From: Desulfurivibrio dismutans
GTDB taxonomy: Bacteria; Desulfobacterota; Desulfobulbia; Desulfobulbales; Desulfurivibrionaceae
Reading direction: 5' to 3'
DNA: 64,000 nt
Assembly: GCF_029210385.1 (NCBI RefSeq)
Contig: NZ_JARGDQ010000005.1
Span: 220,532 to 284,531, forward strand
Part shown: positions 43,831 through 52,146 of the stretch, in pieces
How the letters are laid out: each line of letters starts with the position of its first letter
How positions within the stretch are numbered: position 1 is the stretch's first letter
The notes under the pieces: model-generated
The model's database searches: none
What the model saw: only the letters and a program-made list of their open reading frames with translations
Told to the model about the DNA's origin: nothing
Translations under genes and position numbers: made by a program

Positions 43831-44151
43831 ATGATGGATGCCTCAATCAAGCTGACGGTCCCACCCGCCAAGCGTAAAGAGATACTGCAAGCCGTTAAAG
43901 CGATACTTGGGCCGATCAGGCTCGAGCAGGGCTGCATTAACTGTCATTGCTACGTCGATATTGAGTCTGAAAACTCAATCTACATCAAGGAAGAATGGGA
44001 AACCCGCGGCTATCTGGGCGCACACGTACGATCCGTTCATTTCGGCATTCTGCTCGGCGCAATGAAAATGCTCACCGAAGAGCCGGAAATTAGATTCAAC
44101 TCCATTATTTCCACAACTGGAGTGGAGGAGCTGAAAAAGTTGCAAGTGTGA
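43831..44151 (+). CDS. Antibiotic-biosynthesis-monooxygenase (ABM) fold protein
   Basis: 106 aa. A single ABM-type ferredoxin-like fold: KLTVPPAKRKEILQAVKAIL, LEQGCINCHCYVDIE, IYIKEEWETRGYLGAHVRS. Such proteins include quinol monooxygenases and heme-degrading enzymes. The usual catalytic residues are not clear, and the extra Cys pair GCINCHC is unusual. It lies 62 bases after the lmo0937-type gene in the same direction, so it may be the last gene under the sigma54 promoter. Confidence 0.72.
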   Translation: MMDASIKLTVPPAKRKEILQAVKAILGPIRLEQGCINCHCYVDIESENSIYIKEEWETRGYLGAHVRSVHFGILLGAMKMLTEEPEIRFNSIISTTGVEELKKLQV

Positions 44152-44309
44152 CAACTCCAGCTACTCATCATGACCGCTGTGCTGAATATATATTCGGTTG
44201 TTCCGGAAAAATGTTTCTGAGAGGGCCGTTTCGGACAACGAACCAGGGACAACGACGGGATCCCCCCGAAGCGCCCATCAAAGATCATGGTGTTGGATTA
44301 AGTTGGTAA

Positions 44310-45611
44310 GTGCTGATAATGCGAGGTCATACATTGGAAACAAACAAGAACCCGTTAGTAAAAATAGATGAGTTGCGCCGCCGGGCGGAAAACTATCTGA
44401 TCGCGCAAGGGCCTAAAAAGAATGCTTCCAGGACGGTTGTTGAAATGCAGAGTGTCCTTCACGAACTGCAGGTTCACCAGATCCAACTGGAGATGCAGAA
44501 CTCCGAGCTTCGCCAGGCCAGGGACGAGGTGGAGAATGCGCTGGAAAAGTATACCGACCTCTACGATTTTGCCCCGGTAGGCTATTTAACCCTCGATCGC
44601 GACGGGGTCATCCATGCCGCAAACCTCAGTGGCGCCGCTCTCCTCGGTGTTGAGCGATCACGGCTGGCCGGCTGGCACTTTGGGCAGTTCGTCACGAAAG
44701 AACATCTCCTCGCCTTTAAAGCCTTCCTCGGCAAAGTCTTTACCAGCCAGGTCAAGGAAGTGAGCGAAGTGGCGCTCCTGAATGAGAACAGGCAACAACT
44801 CATCGTGCAGATCGAAGCCTTGGCCACCGCTTCGATGCAGAATTGCCGCCTGGCCTTGATCGACATTACCGAGCGGAAGCGGGCGGAGGAAGAGGTCGAG
44901 AGGCTTAACGCCGACCTGACAAGCCGCGCCGCCGAACTGGAAGCTGCGAATGTCGAGCTGGAGGCATTCAACTACAGCGTTTCCCACGACCTTCGCCGCC
45001 CTTTGACCCTAATCAACAGCTTGTGTCAGGAGATCGAGGAGTTGTGCGGCGACAAACTCGACCCCCAATGCCGAAATTTTATCCAGGAAATTAATGAAGG
45101 TTCCCTGCGCATGAATCGGCTCATTGACACCCTACTGACCTTTTCCAGTGTCAGCCGTGTCGCAATCAACCATGAATTGGTTGATCTGAGCGCCAAGGCG
45201 AATTCGGTGGCAGCGGAACTGAAACTGGCCACACCGGAGAACCGGGTCACCTTCCAGATCACCGACGGGATTGTGGCCGAAGGTGATCCGGGCCTTTTGC
45301 AGGTGGTCTTGGATAATTTAATCGGTAATGCCTGGAAATTTGCCGGCAGTCGAGAGGAAGCAGTCATAGAATTCGGCGCGACTGAGGTTGACGGCAAGCC
45401 AGCCTACTTTGTTCGTGACAACGGGCCGGGCTTCGACATGGCCTTGGCTGACAAGCTGTTCATCCCTTTCCAGCGCCTCGTCGGGGCGGGCACCGAAGGA
45501 CAAGGTATCGGCCTCGCCACAGTGGAAAGGATCGTCAGACGGCACGGCGGCAAGGTGTGGGCCGTAAGCCAGCCCGGCAAGGGAGCGACCTTCTATTTTA
45601 CCTTGGAGTAA
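44310..45611 (+). CDS. PAS sensor histidine kinase (soluble)
   Basis: 433 aa with no transmembrane segment. The N-terminal helix ELQVHQIQLEMQNSELRQAR and YDFAPVGYLTLD are close to the same region of the sigma54 activator at 40694, so the two proteins share an input module. PAS about 80-190; HisKA with His226 (YSVSHDLRRPL); HATPase with NLIGNAWKFAG, VRDNGPGFDM and GIGLATVERIV. Start uncertain: GTG 44310, ATG 44319 or a nearby TTG. The GGDEF regulator follows 126 bases later and is a likely partner. Confidence 0.83.
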   Translation: MLIMRGHTLETNKNPLVKIDELRRRAENYLIAQGPKKNASRTVVEMQSVLHELQVHQIQLEMQNSELRQARDEVENALEKYTDLYDFAPVGYLTLDRDGVIHAANLSGAALLGVERSRLAGWHFGQFVTKEHLLAFKAFLGKVFTSQVKEVSEVALLNENRQQLIVQIEALATASMQNCRLALIDITERKRAEEEVERLNADLTSRAAELEAANVELEAFNYSVSHDLRRPLTLINSLCQEIEELCGDKLDPQCRNFIQEINEGSLRMNRLIDTLLTFSSVSRVAINHELVDLSAKANSVAAELKLATPENRVTFQITDGIVAEGDPGLLQVVLDNLIGNAWKFAGSREEAVIEFGATEVDGKPAYFVRDNGPGFDMALADKLFIPFQRLVGAGTEGQGIGLATVERIVRRHGGKVWAVSQPGKGATFYFTLE

Positions 45612-45737
45612 TTTAGCCGTTCACTCTTCATCCAACCTCAAAGTCCTGGTGAATAGAGCACGAAAATAACTGGTAATCCGGGGACGTCGCTTCCCTGAAG
45701 AAACGGACCCTCCACCATAAATTGAATAAGGAAAGCC

Positions 45738-46664
45738 TTGAAAATATTGATAGCTGAAGATGATCTGAGTTTTCGTCGCTTCATGGAAAAAAAGCTGACC
45801 GCCTGGGGATTCGAAGCCGTCATTGCTGAGGATGGCAATGAGGCTCTGCAGATTCTACAATCCGATGACTCGCCGCGACTCGCCCTGCTTGACTGGATAA
45901 TGCCTGGCCTGGAAGGAGTGGAAGTCTGCCGGATAGTTCGGGAAAAAAAGGAAGAAGCCTATAAGTACATCATTATGCTGACTTCCCAGCGACGGGACAG
46001 TGATATCATTACCGGCATGGAAGCCGGTGCCGACGACTACATTATGAAGCCATTCAAGCACAATGAGCTGCGGTTACGCCTGCGCGCCGGAAGGCGCATC
46101 ATCGAACTGCAGAACGAGCTGCTTGCGGCTCGTGACATGTTTCGGACCAAAGCTTCCCACGATGCTCTCACCGGCCTGTGGAACCATGGGGAAATCGTCG
46201 AGATCCTGAGCCATGAGCTGGCCCGGGCCAAGCGGGAAAAGAATAGCGTGGGCGTGATCATGGCCGATATCGACTTCTTCAAGAAAATCAATGACACCCA
46301 TGGTCATCTGGCGGGCGATATGGTGCTTCGTTTGACTGCCGGAAAAATGCTTTCCATGATGCGTGCCTACGATTTTATCGGGTGTTATGGCGGCGAGGAG
46401 TTCCTGGTTATCCTTCCCGAATGCAGTCTTGAGTACGCTTCCGCGTTTGCCGAAAGACTCCGGCTGTCCGTGAGCAGCGACAGTATTGACACTCCGGAGG
46501 GAATGATCTCCATCACCCTCAGTTTTGGCGTAGCGGCGAGCAGTAATGACCGGCTTAAAGATGCTTATTCACTCATCAATGCCGCCGACAAGGCACTTTA
46601 CCGGGCGAAAGAAAACGGCCGTAATTGCGTGGAAGTTGCCCCTGCTGACGGGGCGATGGCGTGA
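45738..46664 (+). CDS. Response regulator with GGDEF diguanylate cyclase domain
   Basis: 308 aa. Receiver with Asp52 (LALLDWIMPG) and the switch Lys in IMKPF; GGDEF domain from about 145 with SHDALTGLWN, DIDFFKKINDTHGH and active site GGEEF (218-222). An inhibitory-site RAYD (209-212) lies five residues before it, so feedback by c-di-GMP is expected. It makes c-di-GMP when phosphorylated. TTG start after AAGGAAAG. The kinase at 44310 is the probable phosphodonor. Confidence 0.87.
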   Translation: MKILIAEDDLSFRRFMEKKLTAWGFEAVIAEDGNEALQILQSDDSPRLALLDWIMPGLEGVEVCRIVREKKEEAYKYIIMLTSQRRDSDIITGMEAGADDYIMKPFKHNELRLRLRAGRRIIELQNELLAARDMFRTKASHDALTGLWNHGEIVEILSHELARAKREKNSVGVIMADIDFFKKINDTHGHLAGDMVLRLTAGKMLSMMRAYDFIGCYGGEEFLVILPECSLEYASAFAERLRLSVSSDSIDTPEGMISITLSFGVAASSNDRLKDAYSLINAADKALYRAKENGRNCVEVAPADGAMA

Positions 46665-46702
46665 AGGTTGCCACGGTATCTCCGACAACATAATGGCATA
46701 AT

Positions 46703-46795
46703 TCATCCTTCATTCCCGTCAACGCTGTTGATATAGATGATCATGTCCCAACACAGGCCGTCGACGTGGTACTCATTGAGCCACTGGCCGTCCAC
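46703..46795 (-). pseudogene. Chimeric remnant: CBM48 fragment joined to GH13 conserved region
   Basis: A 30-codon frame reads VDGQWLNEYHVDGLCWDMII then YINSVDGNEG and stop. The first part matches the CBM48 protein at 37246 (20 identical bases, 46774-46795 region). The second part looks like GH13 amylase/branching-enzyme region II, where DGLRWD holds the nucleophile; here Arg is Cys. The DNA to the right (46815-46886) matches the CBM48 promoter region. A deletion or fusion scar, not a working gene. Confidence 0.5.
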
Positions 46796-46814
46796 TTTTC
46801 TTGAAACAAAAAAC

Positions 46815-46886
46815 AGCCCCGCACGGGTAACCCTTTTGCCGTATTGGATAATCGCAGCCGGTTATGTCAACAAAAAAAATGTGTGG
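46815..46886 (-). repeat. Duplicated copy of the CBM48 gene promoter region
   Basis: Homologous to about 37640-37712, including a minus-strand TTGACA box and the shared TATTGGATAAT stretch (plus-strand reading). It now leads only to the remnant at 46703-46795. Confidence 0.6.
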
Positions 46887-46895
46887 CCTCTTGGT

Positions 46896-47669
46896 TTACG
46901 TTTCTTCGGATTTTATGGCGGCCCGCAGAAACTCCCGGTTGAGGCGGGCGATGTTGTCGATTTTGATCCCCTTGGGGCAGGCCGCCTGGCATTCTTGCTC
47001 GTTGCCGCAGTTGCCGAACCGCAGTTGATCCATCTTGCGGACCATGTTCAGGGCCCGGCGGGCCCGCTCCGGCTCGCCTTGGGGCAGCAGGGCCAGGTGG
47101 GAAACCTTGGCCCCGACAAAGAGCATGGCCGCGGCGTTGGGGCAGGCGGCCACGCAGGCGCCGCAGCCGATGCACTCCGCCGCGTCCAGGGCCTTTTCCG
47201 CCGCCGCCCGGGGCACCGGCAGGGTGTTGGCCTCCGGCGCGCCGCCGGTATTGACCGAAACATAACCGCCGGCGGCGATCAGCACATCAAAGGCGCCCCG
47301 GTCCACCACCAGGTCGCGCACCGGGGGGAAGGCGCCGGCCCGGAAGGGTTCGATCACCACCACGTCGCCGTCCTTGAAATGTCGCAGGTGCAACTGGCAA
47401 AGGGTGGTGGCCGGTTGCGGACCATGGGCCCGGCCGTTGACCACCGCCCCGCACATGCCGCAGATGCCCTCCCGGCAGTCATGATCGAAGGCCACCGGCT
47501 CCTCGCCCTGCCGGGTCAGCTCCTCGTTCAACACGTCAAGCATTTCCAGCAAAGACATGTCCGGCGACAGCGGCCCCACCGGGTACTCCCGGAAGGCGCC
47601 GGGAGCGTCGGGGCCGGTTTGCCGCCAGATCTTCAGGGTCAAGCGGATCGGAGCCTTGGCAGTGCTCAC
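46896..47669 (-). CDS. sdhB: Succinate dehydrogenase/fumarate reductase iron-sulfur subunit
   Basis: 257 aa. The N-terminal plant-type 2Fe-2S domain has [10 protein letters not shown] plus a distal Cys in TTLCQLH. The C-terminal part has [12 protein letters not shown] for the 4Fe-4S cluster and [15 protein letters not shown] for the 3Fe-4S cluster. It passes electrons between the flavoprotein and quinone. Its start overlaps sdhA by four bases (ATGA). Direction of catalysis, and hence frdB versus sdhB, cannot be told from sequence. Confidence 0.93.
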   Translation of the reverse strand: MSTAKAPIRLTLKIWRQTGPDAPGAFREYPVGPLSPDMSLLEMLDVLNEELTRQGEEPVAFDHDCREGICGMCGAVVNGRAHGPQPATTLCQLHLRHFKDGDVVVIEPFRAGAFPPVRDLVVDRGAFDVLIAAGGYVSVNTGGAPEANTLPVPRAAAEKALDAAECIGCGACVAACPNAAAMLFVGAKVSHLALLPQGEPERARRALNMVRKMDQLRFGNCGNEQECQAACPKGIKIDNIARLNREFLRAAIKSEET

Positions 47670-49594
47670 TGATAACTCCTTTGGCTGGGGGTCACGCTGG
47701 TAAAATCCAGCGATTCGCGGTGTTCCAGGGGCTGGTGGCCGGGGCGGTACTCCCAGGCGCTGACGTGGGCAAAGCGGCGGTCATCGCGGCGGGCCTCGTG
47801 GTCGGCGGTCTGGCTCTCCTGGCGGAAATGGCAGCCGCAGGATTCGGTGCGGGTCAGGGCATCCAGGATCATCAGCTCGGCAAACTCCAGGAAATCGGCC
47901 ACCCGGCCGGCCCGTTCCAGGGACTGGTTCAACTCGGCGCCGCTGCCCGGCAATCGCAGGTCGCGCCAGAATTCGGCCCGGATTTCGGGAACCTGCTGCA
48001 GCGCCTGGCGCAGGCCCGCCTCGTTACGGGCCATGCCGCAATGATCCCAGAGCAGCAAACCCAGCCGGCGGTGAAATTCATCGACCGGGCGTTTGCCGCC
48101 GATGGCCAGCAGGCCCTTGACCCGCTCTTCACTTTGCCGGCTAATTTCATTGAAAACGGGACTTTCCGGGTCCGGTGGCATTGGCGGCAGCTGTGCCAGG
48201 TAGTTGCCGACGGTGACCGGCAGAATAAAATAACCGTCGGCCAGCCCCTGCATCAGGGCGCTGGCCCCCAGGCGGTTGGCCCCGTGGTCGGAAAAGTTGG
48301 CCTCGCCGAGGACAAAAAGCCCCGGCACCGTGCTCATCAGGTTGTAATCCACCCAGAGGCCGCCCATGGTGTAGTGGACCGCCGGGTAGATCATCATCGG
48401 CTGCCGAACCGGGTCGACGGCGGTGATCTTTTCATACATCTGGAACAGGTTGCCGTATTTTTGCAGGATCGTCGCCTTACCCTCCCGTTCGGTGGCCTCG
48501 CTGAAATCAAGGTAGACCGCCCGGCCGGTTTCCCCCACCCCTTTGCCCTGGTCGCACTGTTCCTTGGCGTTGCGGGAGGCGACGTCGCGGGGGACCAGGT
48601 TGCCGAAGGCAGGGTACTTTTCTTCCAGAAAGTAATGCCGCTCCGTTTCCGGGATCCGGGCAGGCGGCCGATGGTCACCGGGGCGGCGCGGCACCCAGAC
48701 CCGGGCGTCGTTGCGCAGGCTTTCGCTCATCAGGGTCAGCTTGGATTGGTAATCGCCGTGCACCGGAATGCAGGTGGGGTGGATCTGCACGAAACAGGGG
48801 TTGGCAAAAAAGGCCCCCCTTTTCCAGGCCCGGAAGGCGGCGGTGACATTGGAGGCCATGGCGTTGGTGGAGAGAAAATAGACGTTGCCGTAACCGCCGG
48901 TGGCCAACACCACGGCGTGGGCGGCGTGTTGCTCCACAGCGCCGCTGAGCAGGTTGCGGGCCACGATGCCCCTGGCCCGGCCGTCCTCCACCACCAAATC
49001 CAGCATCTCCCGGCGGGGCAGCATGGTGACCTGCCCTGCCCCAACCTGGCGCATCAGGGCGCCGTAGGCGCCGAGCAGCAGTTGCTGGCCGGTCTGGCCG
49101 CGGGCGTAGAAGGTCCGGGAAACCTGGGCGCCGCCGAAGGAGCGGTTGGCCAGGCCGCCGCCATACTCACGGGCAAACGGTACTCCCTGGGCCACGCACT
49201 GGTCGATGATTTGGTTGCTGACCTGGGCCAGGCGGTAAACATTGGCCTCGCGGGCCCGGAAGTCGCCGCCCTTGATGGTGTCGTGGAAGAGGCGGAAAAT
49301 GGAGTCGCCGTCGTTGCGGTAATTCTTGGCCGCGTTGATGCCGCCCTGGGCGGCGATGCTGTGACCCCGACGGGGGCTGTCCTGCAGGCAGAAAACCTTG
49401 ACCCGGTAACCCAGTTCGGCCAGGCTGGCGGCGGCCGCCGCCCCGGCCAGGCCGGCGCCTACCACGATAATCGAATATTTGCGCTTGTTGGCCGGGTTGA
49501 CCAGCTTCAGGGCGCTGCGGTGACGATCCCATTTTTCCGTCAGCGGGCCGGCGGGGATTTTGGCGTCCAGGTCAGGGGAGGGCGATGCGGTCAT
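47666..49594 (-). CDS. sdhA: Succinate dehydrogenase/fumarate reductase flavoprotein subunit
   Basis: 642 aa. FAD-binding [19 protein letters not shown], then [18 protein letters not shown] with the covalent-FAD His at 78; substrate site around [40 protein letters not shown]. Oxidises succinate or reduces fumarate. The sequence style and the single-gene sdhC mark the group with Bacillus, Chlorobium and Wolinella-type enzymes (SQR type B). Within the sdhCAB operon, 19 bases after sdhC. Confidence 0.94.
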   Translation of the reverse strand: MTASPSPDLDAKIPAGPLTEKWDRHRSALKLVNPANKRKYSIIVVGAGLAGAAAAASLAELGYRVKVFCLQDSPRRGHSIAAQGGINAAKNYRNDGDSIFRLFHDTIKGGDFRAREANVYRLAQVSNQIIDQCVAQGVPFAREYGGGLANRSFGGAQVSRTFYARGQTGQQLLLGAYGALMRQVGAGQVTMLPRREMLDLVVEDGRARGIVARNLLSGAVEQHAAHAVVLATGGYGNVYFLSTNAMASNVTAAFRAWKRGAFFANPCFVQIHPTCIPVHGDYQSKLTLMSESLRNDARVWVPRRPGDHRPPARIPETERHYFLEEKYPAFGNLVPRDVASRNAKEQCDQGKGVGETGRAVYLDFSEATEREGKATILQKYGNLFQMYEKITAVDPVRQPMMIYPAVHYTMGGLWVDYNLMSTVPGLFVLGEANFSDHGANRLGASALMQGLADGYFILPVTVGNYLAQLPPMPPDPESPVFNEISRQSEERVKGLLAIGGKRPVDEFHRRLGLLLWDHCGMARNEAGLRQALQQVPEIRAEFWRDLRLPGSGAELNQSLERAGRVADFLEFAELMILDALTRTESCGCHFRQESQTADHEARRDDRRFAHVSAWEYRPGHQPLEHRESLDFTSVTPSQRSYQ

Positions 49595-49613
49595 TGCTTT
49601 CCGGGGGCTTGGG

Positions 49614-50273
49614 TTAGCGGAGAAAATCGGGAAAAAAGAGGATGGCCAGAGGCACCAGGCTGAACAGCAAACCGGTGAGGACGGCCAGGGCCACCGCGCC
49701 GCGCTGTAAGAGCGGGTTGTACTTGGGGTGCTCGACCCCCAGTGACTGCCAGAGACTCCAGAAGCCGTGGCTGAGATGCAGGGTCAAAGCCAGGACGGCG
49801 GCCAGGTAAAAAATGGTGAAGAGGGGTTGGGCCAGCACCTGGCGCAACAGGTCCGCCACCGGCAACTCCCGGCCGCCGAATTTGAACTGCACCAGGTGGA
49901 CAACCAGGAAAACCAGCAGGAACAGACCGCTGTACAGCATGGTCCGGGAGCCCGGCCCGATTCCGGCGCCGCCGCCGGCCCGGCCGGTGACCGCGTAAGG
50001 GACGGGCCGGGCGGCCCGGTTGGCCAGGGTCAGCAGCAGGGCCAGGGTCACGTGGACAAGGAAAAAGACCAGCAGCAGCAGCTCAAAGACCAGCAGCAGG
50101 CGGTCATGGGCGTGGAGTGCTGCGGCGTAGGCCAGAAAGGCGTCGCGGCCGGCCAGGGCGGTGCTGTTGCCCAGCATGTGCACCAGCACGAAAAGCCCCA
50201 GCAGCAGCCCGCTGACCGCCATCACCGCCTTTTTGCCGATGGAAGAATTAATGGTCCGTGCAACCCAGGCCAT
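49614..50273 (-). CDS. sdhC: Succinate dehydrogenase/fumarate reductase cytochrome b subunit
   Basis: 219 aa in one polypeptide with five transmembrane helices. Likely heme ligands include His in [30 protein letters not shown] and [12 protein letters not shown], so two hemes b are expected. It anchors SdhAB and exchanges electrons with quinone. First gene of the operon; the start ATG is at 50273, and palindromic element G begins 17 bases upstream, between it and its promoter region. Confidence 0.92.
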   Translation of the reverse strand: MAWVARTINSSIGKKAVMAVSGLLLGLFVLVHMLGNSTALAGRDAFLAYAAALHAHDRLLLVFELLLLVFFLVHVTLALLLTLANRAARPVPYAVTGRAGGGAGIGPGSRTMLYSGLFLLVFLVVHLVQFKFGGRELPVADLLRQVLAQPLFTIFYLAAVLALTLHLSHGFWSLWQSLGVEHPKYNPLLQRGAVALAVLTGLLFSLVPLAILFFPDFLR

Positions 50274-50290
50274 AGCTTGCTTAACTCCGT

Positions 50291-50399
50291 GTAACTGTCC
50301 AGCAGCACCCCATCTTGCGGCGATCAGGTCGGCTTGAGTATCTGATGTACGCTACGCCGACTTGGCTTACCGCAACCTGGGGCACTGCTGAACAGTTAC
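50291..50399 (-). repeat. 109-bp palindromic element, copy G
   Basis: Diverged termini GTAACTGTCCAGCAGCACCC and GGCACTGCTGAACAGTTAC; inner GTAT / GTACGC; GATC in the left half. It lies at the 5' side of sdhC and ends no gene. Its right end continues into the 41-bp repeat found alone at 8482. Confidence 0.8.
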
Positions 50400-50426
50400 G
50401 TGCCAGAATGAACTGGATAGTTACAA
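50386..50426 (+). repeat. 41-bp exact repeat, second copy
   Basis: Identical to 8482-8522. It starts inside the right arm of element G and runs 27 bases beyond it, so the mobile unit may be larger than the palindrome. Confidence 0.85.
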
Positions 50427-50450
50427 CCCCGTTTAACCACAAAAGTTCGG

Positions 50451-50504
50451 TTGATCAGATCAGTTCCGCTTTTACCACGTAATGCGCCGGTGGTAAATGA
50501 TCAA
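50451..50504. promoter_or_regulatory. Nested inverted repeat in the sdhC-korD spacer
   Basis: Outer TTGATCA (50451-50457) with TGATCAA (50498-50504); inner TTTACCAC (50471-50478) with GTGGTAAA (50490-50497). Placed about 100 bases before korD. It may be an operator or an mRNA hairpin; regulator unknown. Confidence 0.45.
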
Positions 50505-50601
50505 TCGTGTCGTAAGCGATCACGGGGCACCGTCGAAAGCGGCGATGAAAAAAAGGCGGAAAATGGCGGAAACTCTCCGGCAAATATGTTAGGTAGGGAA
50601 A

Positions 50602-50874
50602 ATGGCCAAGAAAAAAAGCTATCGCCAACATATTTTTTATGACTGGTGCAAGGCCTGCGGTTTATGCGTGGCCTTCTGCCCCAAGCAGGTGTACCGCCGC
50701 AATGAAGAGGGCCAGCCGGTGGTTGCCGATGCCGCCAAGTGTGTCGGCTGCCGCTTTTGTGAACTCCATTGCCCGGATTTCGCCATCACCATCAGCGCCG
50801 TCGACGCCCCATCCCGATCCGCCGCCGCCCACACCGCCCAAACCAGCATAGAGGAGGCGGCCGATGAGCGATAA
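50602..50874 (+). CDS. korD: 2-oxoacid:ferredoxin oxidoreductase delta (ferredoxin) subunit
   Basis: 90 aa. Two 4Fe-4S motifs: CKACGLCVAFCP and CVGCRFCELHCP. It carries electrons from the KOR core to free ferredoxin. First gene of korDABC-sucCD. Ribosome site in TAGGTAGGGAAA. The C-terminal 20 residues are Ala/Thr-rich. It overlaps korA by 11 bases. A fragment of a homologue lies at 37735. Confidence 0.88.
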   Translation: MAKKKSYRQHIFYDWCKACGLCVAFCPKQVYRRNEEGQPVVADAAKCVGCRFCELHCPDFAITISAVDAPSRSAAAHTAQTSIEEAADER

Positions 50875-52126
50875 AAAAGCCAGCCGTGAAAATGATAATC
50901 AGCCCCAGTCCGGGGTAAACGGCGTCGGGGCACCGCAGGTTGCGGCAAGCGGGACGGCGATGCGTGTTCCAGCCCGTGAGCCGGCCCGATCGTCGCAAAA
51001 TGCGGTGCCCCGACGCCGTTTACTGCAGGGCAATGAGGCCATGGTGGAGGGCGCCTTGGCCGCCGGCTGCCGCTTTTTTGCCGGTTACCCCATCACCCCG
51101 GCCTCGGAGATCAGCGAGCTGATGTCGGTGCGGCTGCCCCGGGAAAACGGTACCTTCATTCAAATGGAGGATGAAATCGCCAGCATGGGGGCGGTCATCG
51201 GCGCCTCGCTGGCCGGGGTCAAGTCGCTCACCGCCACCAGCGGCCCCGGTTTTTCCCTGATGCAGGAAAACCTGGGCTTTGCCTGCATGGCCGAGGTGCC
51301 CTGTGTGGTGGTCAACGTGATGCGGGGCGGCCCCAGCACCGGCATGCCCACCAGCCCGGCCCAGGGCGACGTGATGCAGGCCCGCTGGGGCACCCACGGC
51401 GATCATCCCATCATCGTACTGTCGGTAGCAACCGTGGCCGAATGCTTTGAGATCACGGTAACCGCCTTCAACTTCGCGGAAAAATACCGGGTGCCGGTGA
51501 TCCTGCTCTCCGACGAGGTGGTGGCCCACACCCGCGAGAATATCGTCCTGCCGGAAAGCGCCCAGTTGGAGGTGGTGGACCGGATTCGCCCCAGCGTCCC
51601 GCCGCAGTGGTACAAGCCCTATGCCGACAACTCTCGCGGGGTGCCGCCGATGGCGACCATGGGCGACGGTTATCGCCACCACGTCACCGGCCTGGTCCAC
51701 GACCAGTCCGGTTACCCCACCGAACGCTCCGACGAGGTCAAGACCCAGCTGAAGCGCCAGATGCGCAAGATCAGCAGCGGTTTTGGCGAAATTCAACTGA
51801 CCCGCTCCTTCATGCTGGAGGATGCCCAGGTGGCGGTGATCGCCTACGGGGCGGTGGCCCGTTCCGCCAAGCGGGCGGTGCGGATGGCCCGCCGGCAGGG
51901 GATCAAGGCCGGGCTGCTGCAACTGGTGACCCTCTTTCCCTTTCCCCGCAAGGCGGTGGACCAGGTGCTGCGCCAGTGCAAGGCGGTGATTGTGCCGGAG
52001 ATGAACTTCGGCCAGATCAGTCGCGAGGTCAAGCGGGTCAACCGTACCTGCCGGGTCTTCACCGTTAATCGGATCGACGGCCAGCTCATCACCCCGGCGG
52101 AAATTTTTCAGGAAATCAGTAACTGA
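50864..52126 (+). CDS. korA: 2-oxoglutarate:ferredoxin oxidoreductase alpha subunit with repeat-encoded N-terminus
   Basis: 420 aa. The conserved domain begins at about residue 55, RRLLQGNEAMVEGALAAGCR, then FFAGYPITPASEI, QMEDEIASMGAVIGASLAG, SGPGFSLMQE and GGPSTGMPTSPAQGDVMQARWGTHGD. Residues 18-54 are encoded by palindromic element H, so a peptide starting VNGVGAPQVAASG has been added in frame ahead of the native start. With KorB it binds thiamine diphosphate and makes succinyl-CoA and CO2 from 2-oxoglutarate and CoA, or the reverse. Substrate is inferred from sucCD next door; other 2-oxoacids are possible. Confidence 0.88.
   Translation: MSDKKASRENDNQPQSGVNGVGAPQVAASGTAMRVPAREPARSSQNAVPRRRLLQGNEAMVEGALAAGCRFFAGYPITPASEISELMSVRLPRENGTFIQMEDEIASMGAVIGASLAGVKSLTATSGPGFSLMQENLGFACMAEVPCVVVNVMRGGPSTGMPTSPAQGDVMQARWGTHGDHPIIVLSVATVAECFEITVTAFNFAEKYRVPVILLSDEVVAHTRENIVLPESAQLEVVDRIRPSVPPQWYKPYADNSRGVPPMATMGDGYRHHVTGLVHDQSGYPTERSDEVKTQLKRQMRKISSGFGEIQLTRSFMLEDAQVAVIAYGAVARSAKRAVRMARRQGIKAGLLQLVTLFPFPRKAVDQVLRQCKAVIVPEMNFGQISREVKRVNRTCRVFTVNRIDGQLITPAEIFQEISN
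50915..51023 (+). repeat. 109-bp palindromic element, copy H, inside korA
   Basis: The 23-bp arms are a perfect inverted repeat (outer bases GTAAACGGCGTCGGGGCACC). The core keeps the TTGCGGCAAGC and GATCGTCGC marks of copies A, B and D. It is read through in frame (GTA AAC GGC...), unlike copies A, D, E and F, where the frame shifted by one uses its TAA as stop. Confidence 0.92.
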
Positions 52127-52146
52127 GCGAGGGGAGCAAGGCCGGC

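Larger units (their letters stand above)
50274..50601. other. Divergent control region between sdhC and korD
   Basis: 328 bases. Contains palindromic element G (50291-50399), the 41-bp repeat overlapping its right end, a nested inverted repeat at 50451-50504 and the korD ribosome site. Promoters for both operons must lie here, or before G for sdhC; none is clear. Confidence 0.6.

Noticed and set aside
47681..49663. Plus-strand open frame of 660 codons antisense to sdhA
   Set aside because: Shadow frame of a verified flavoprotein gene; no motif or ribosome site of its own.
6078..51023. Palindromic elements as integron attC sites
   Set aside because: Their place after stop codons recalls attC, but the ends lack the GTTRRRY core, no integrase or cassette array is present, and the genes are ordinary core genes spread over 45 kb.
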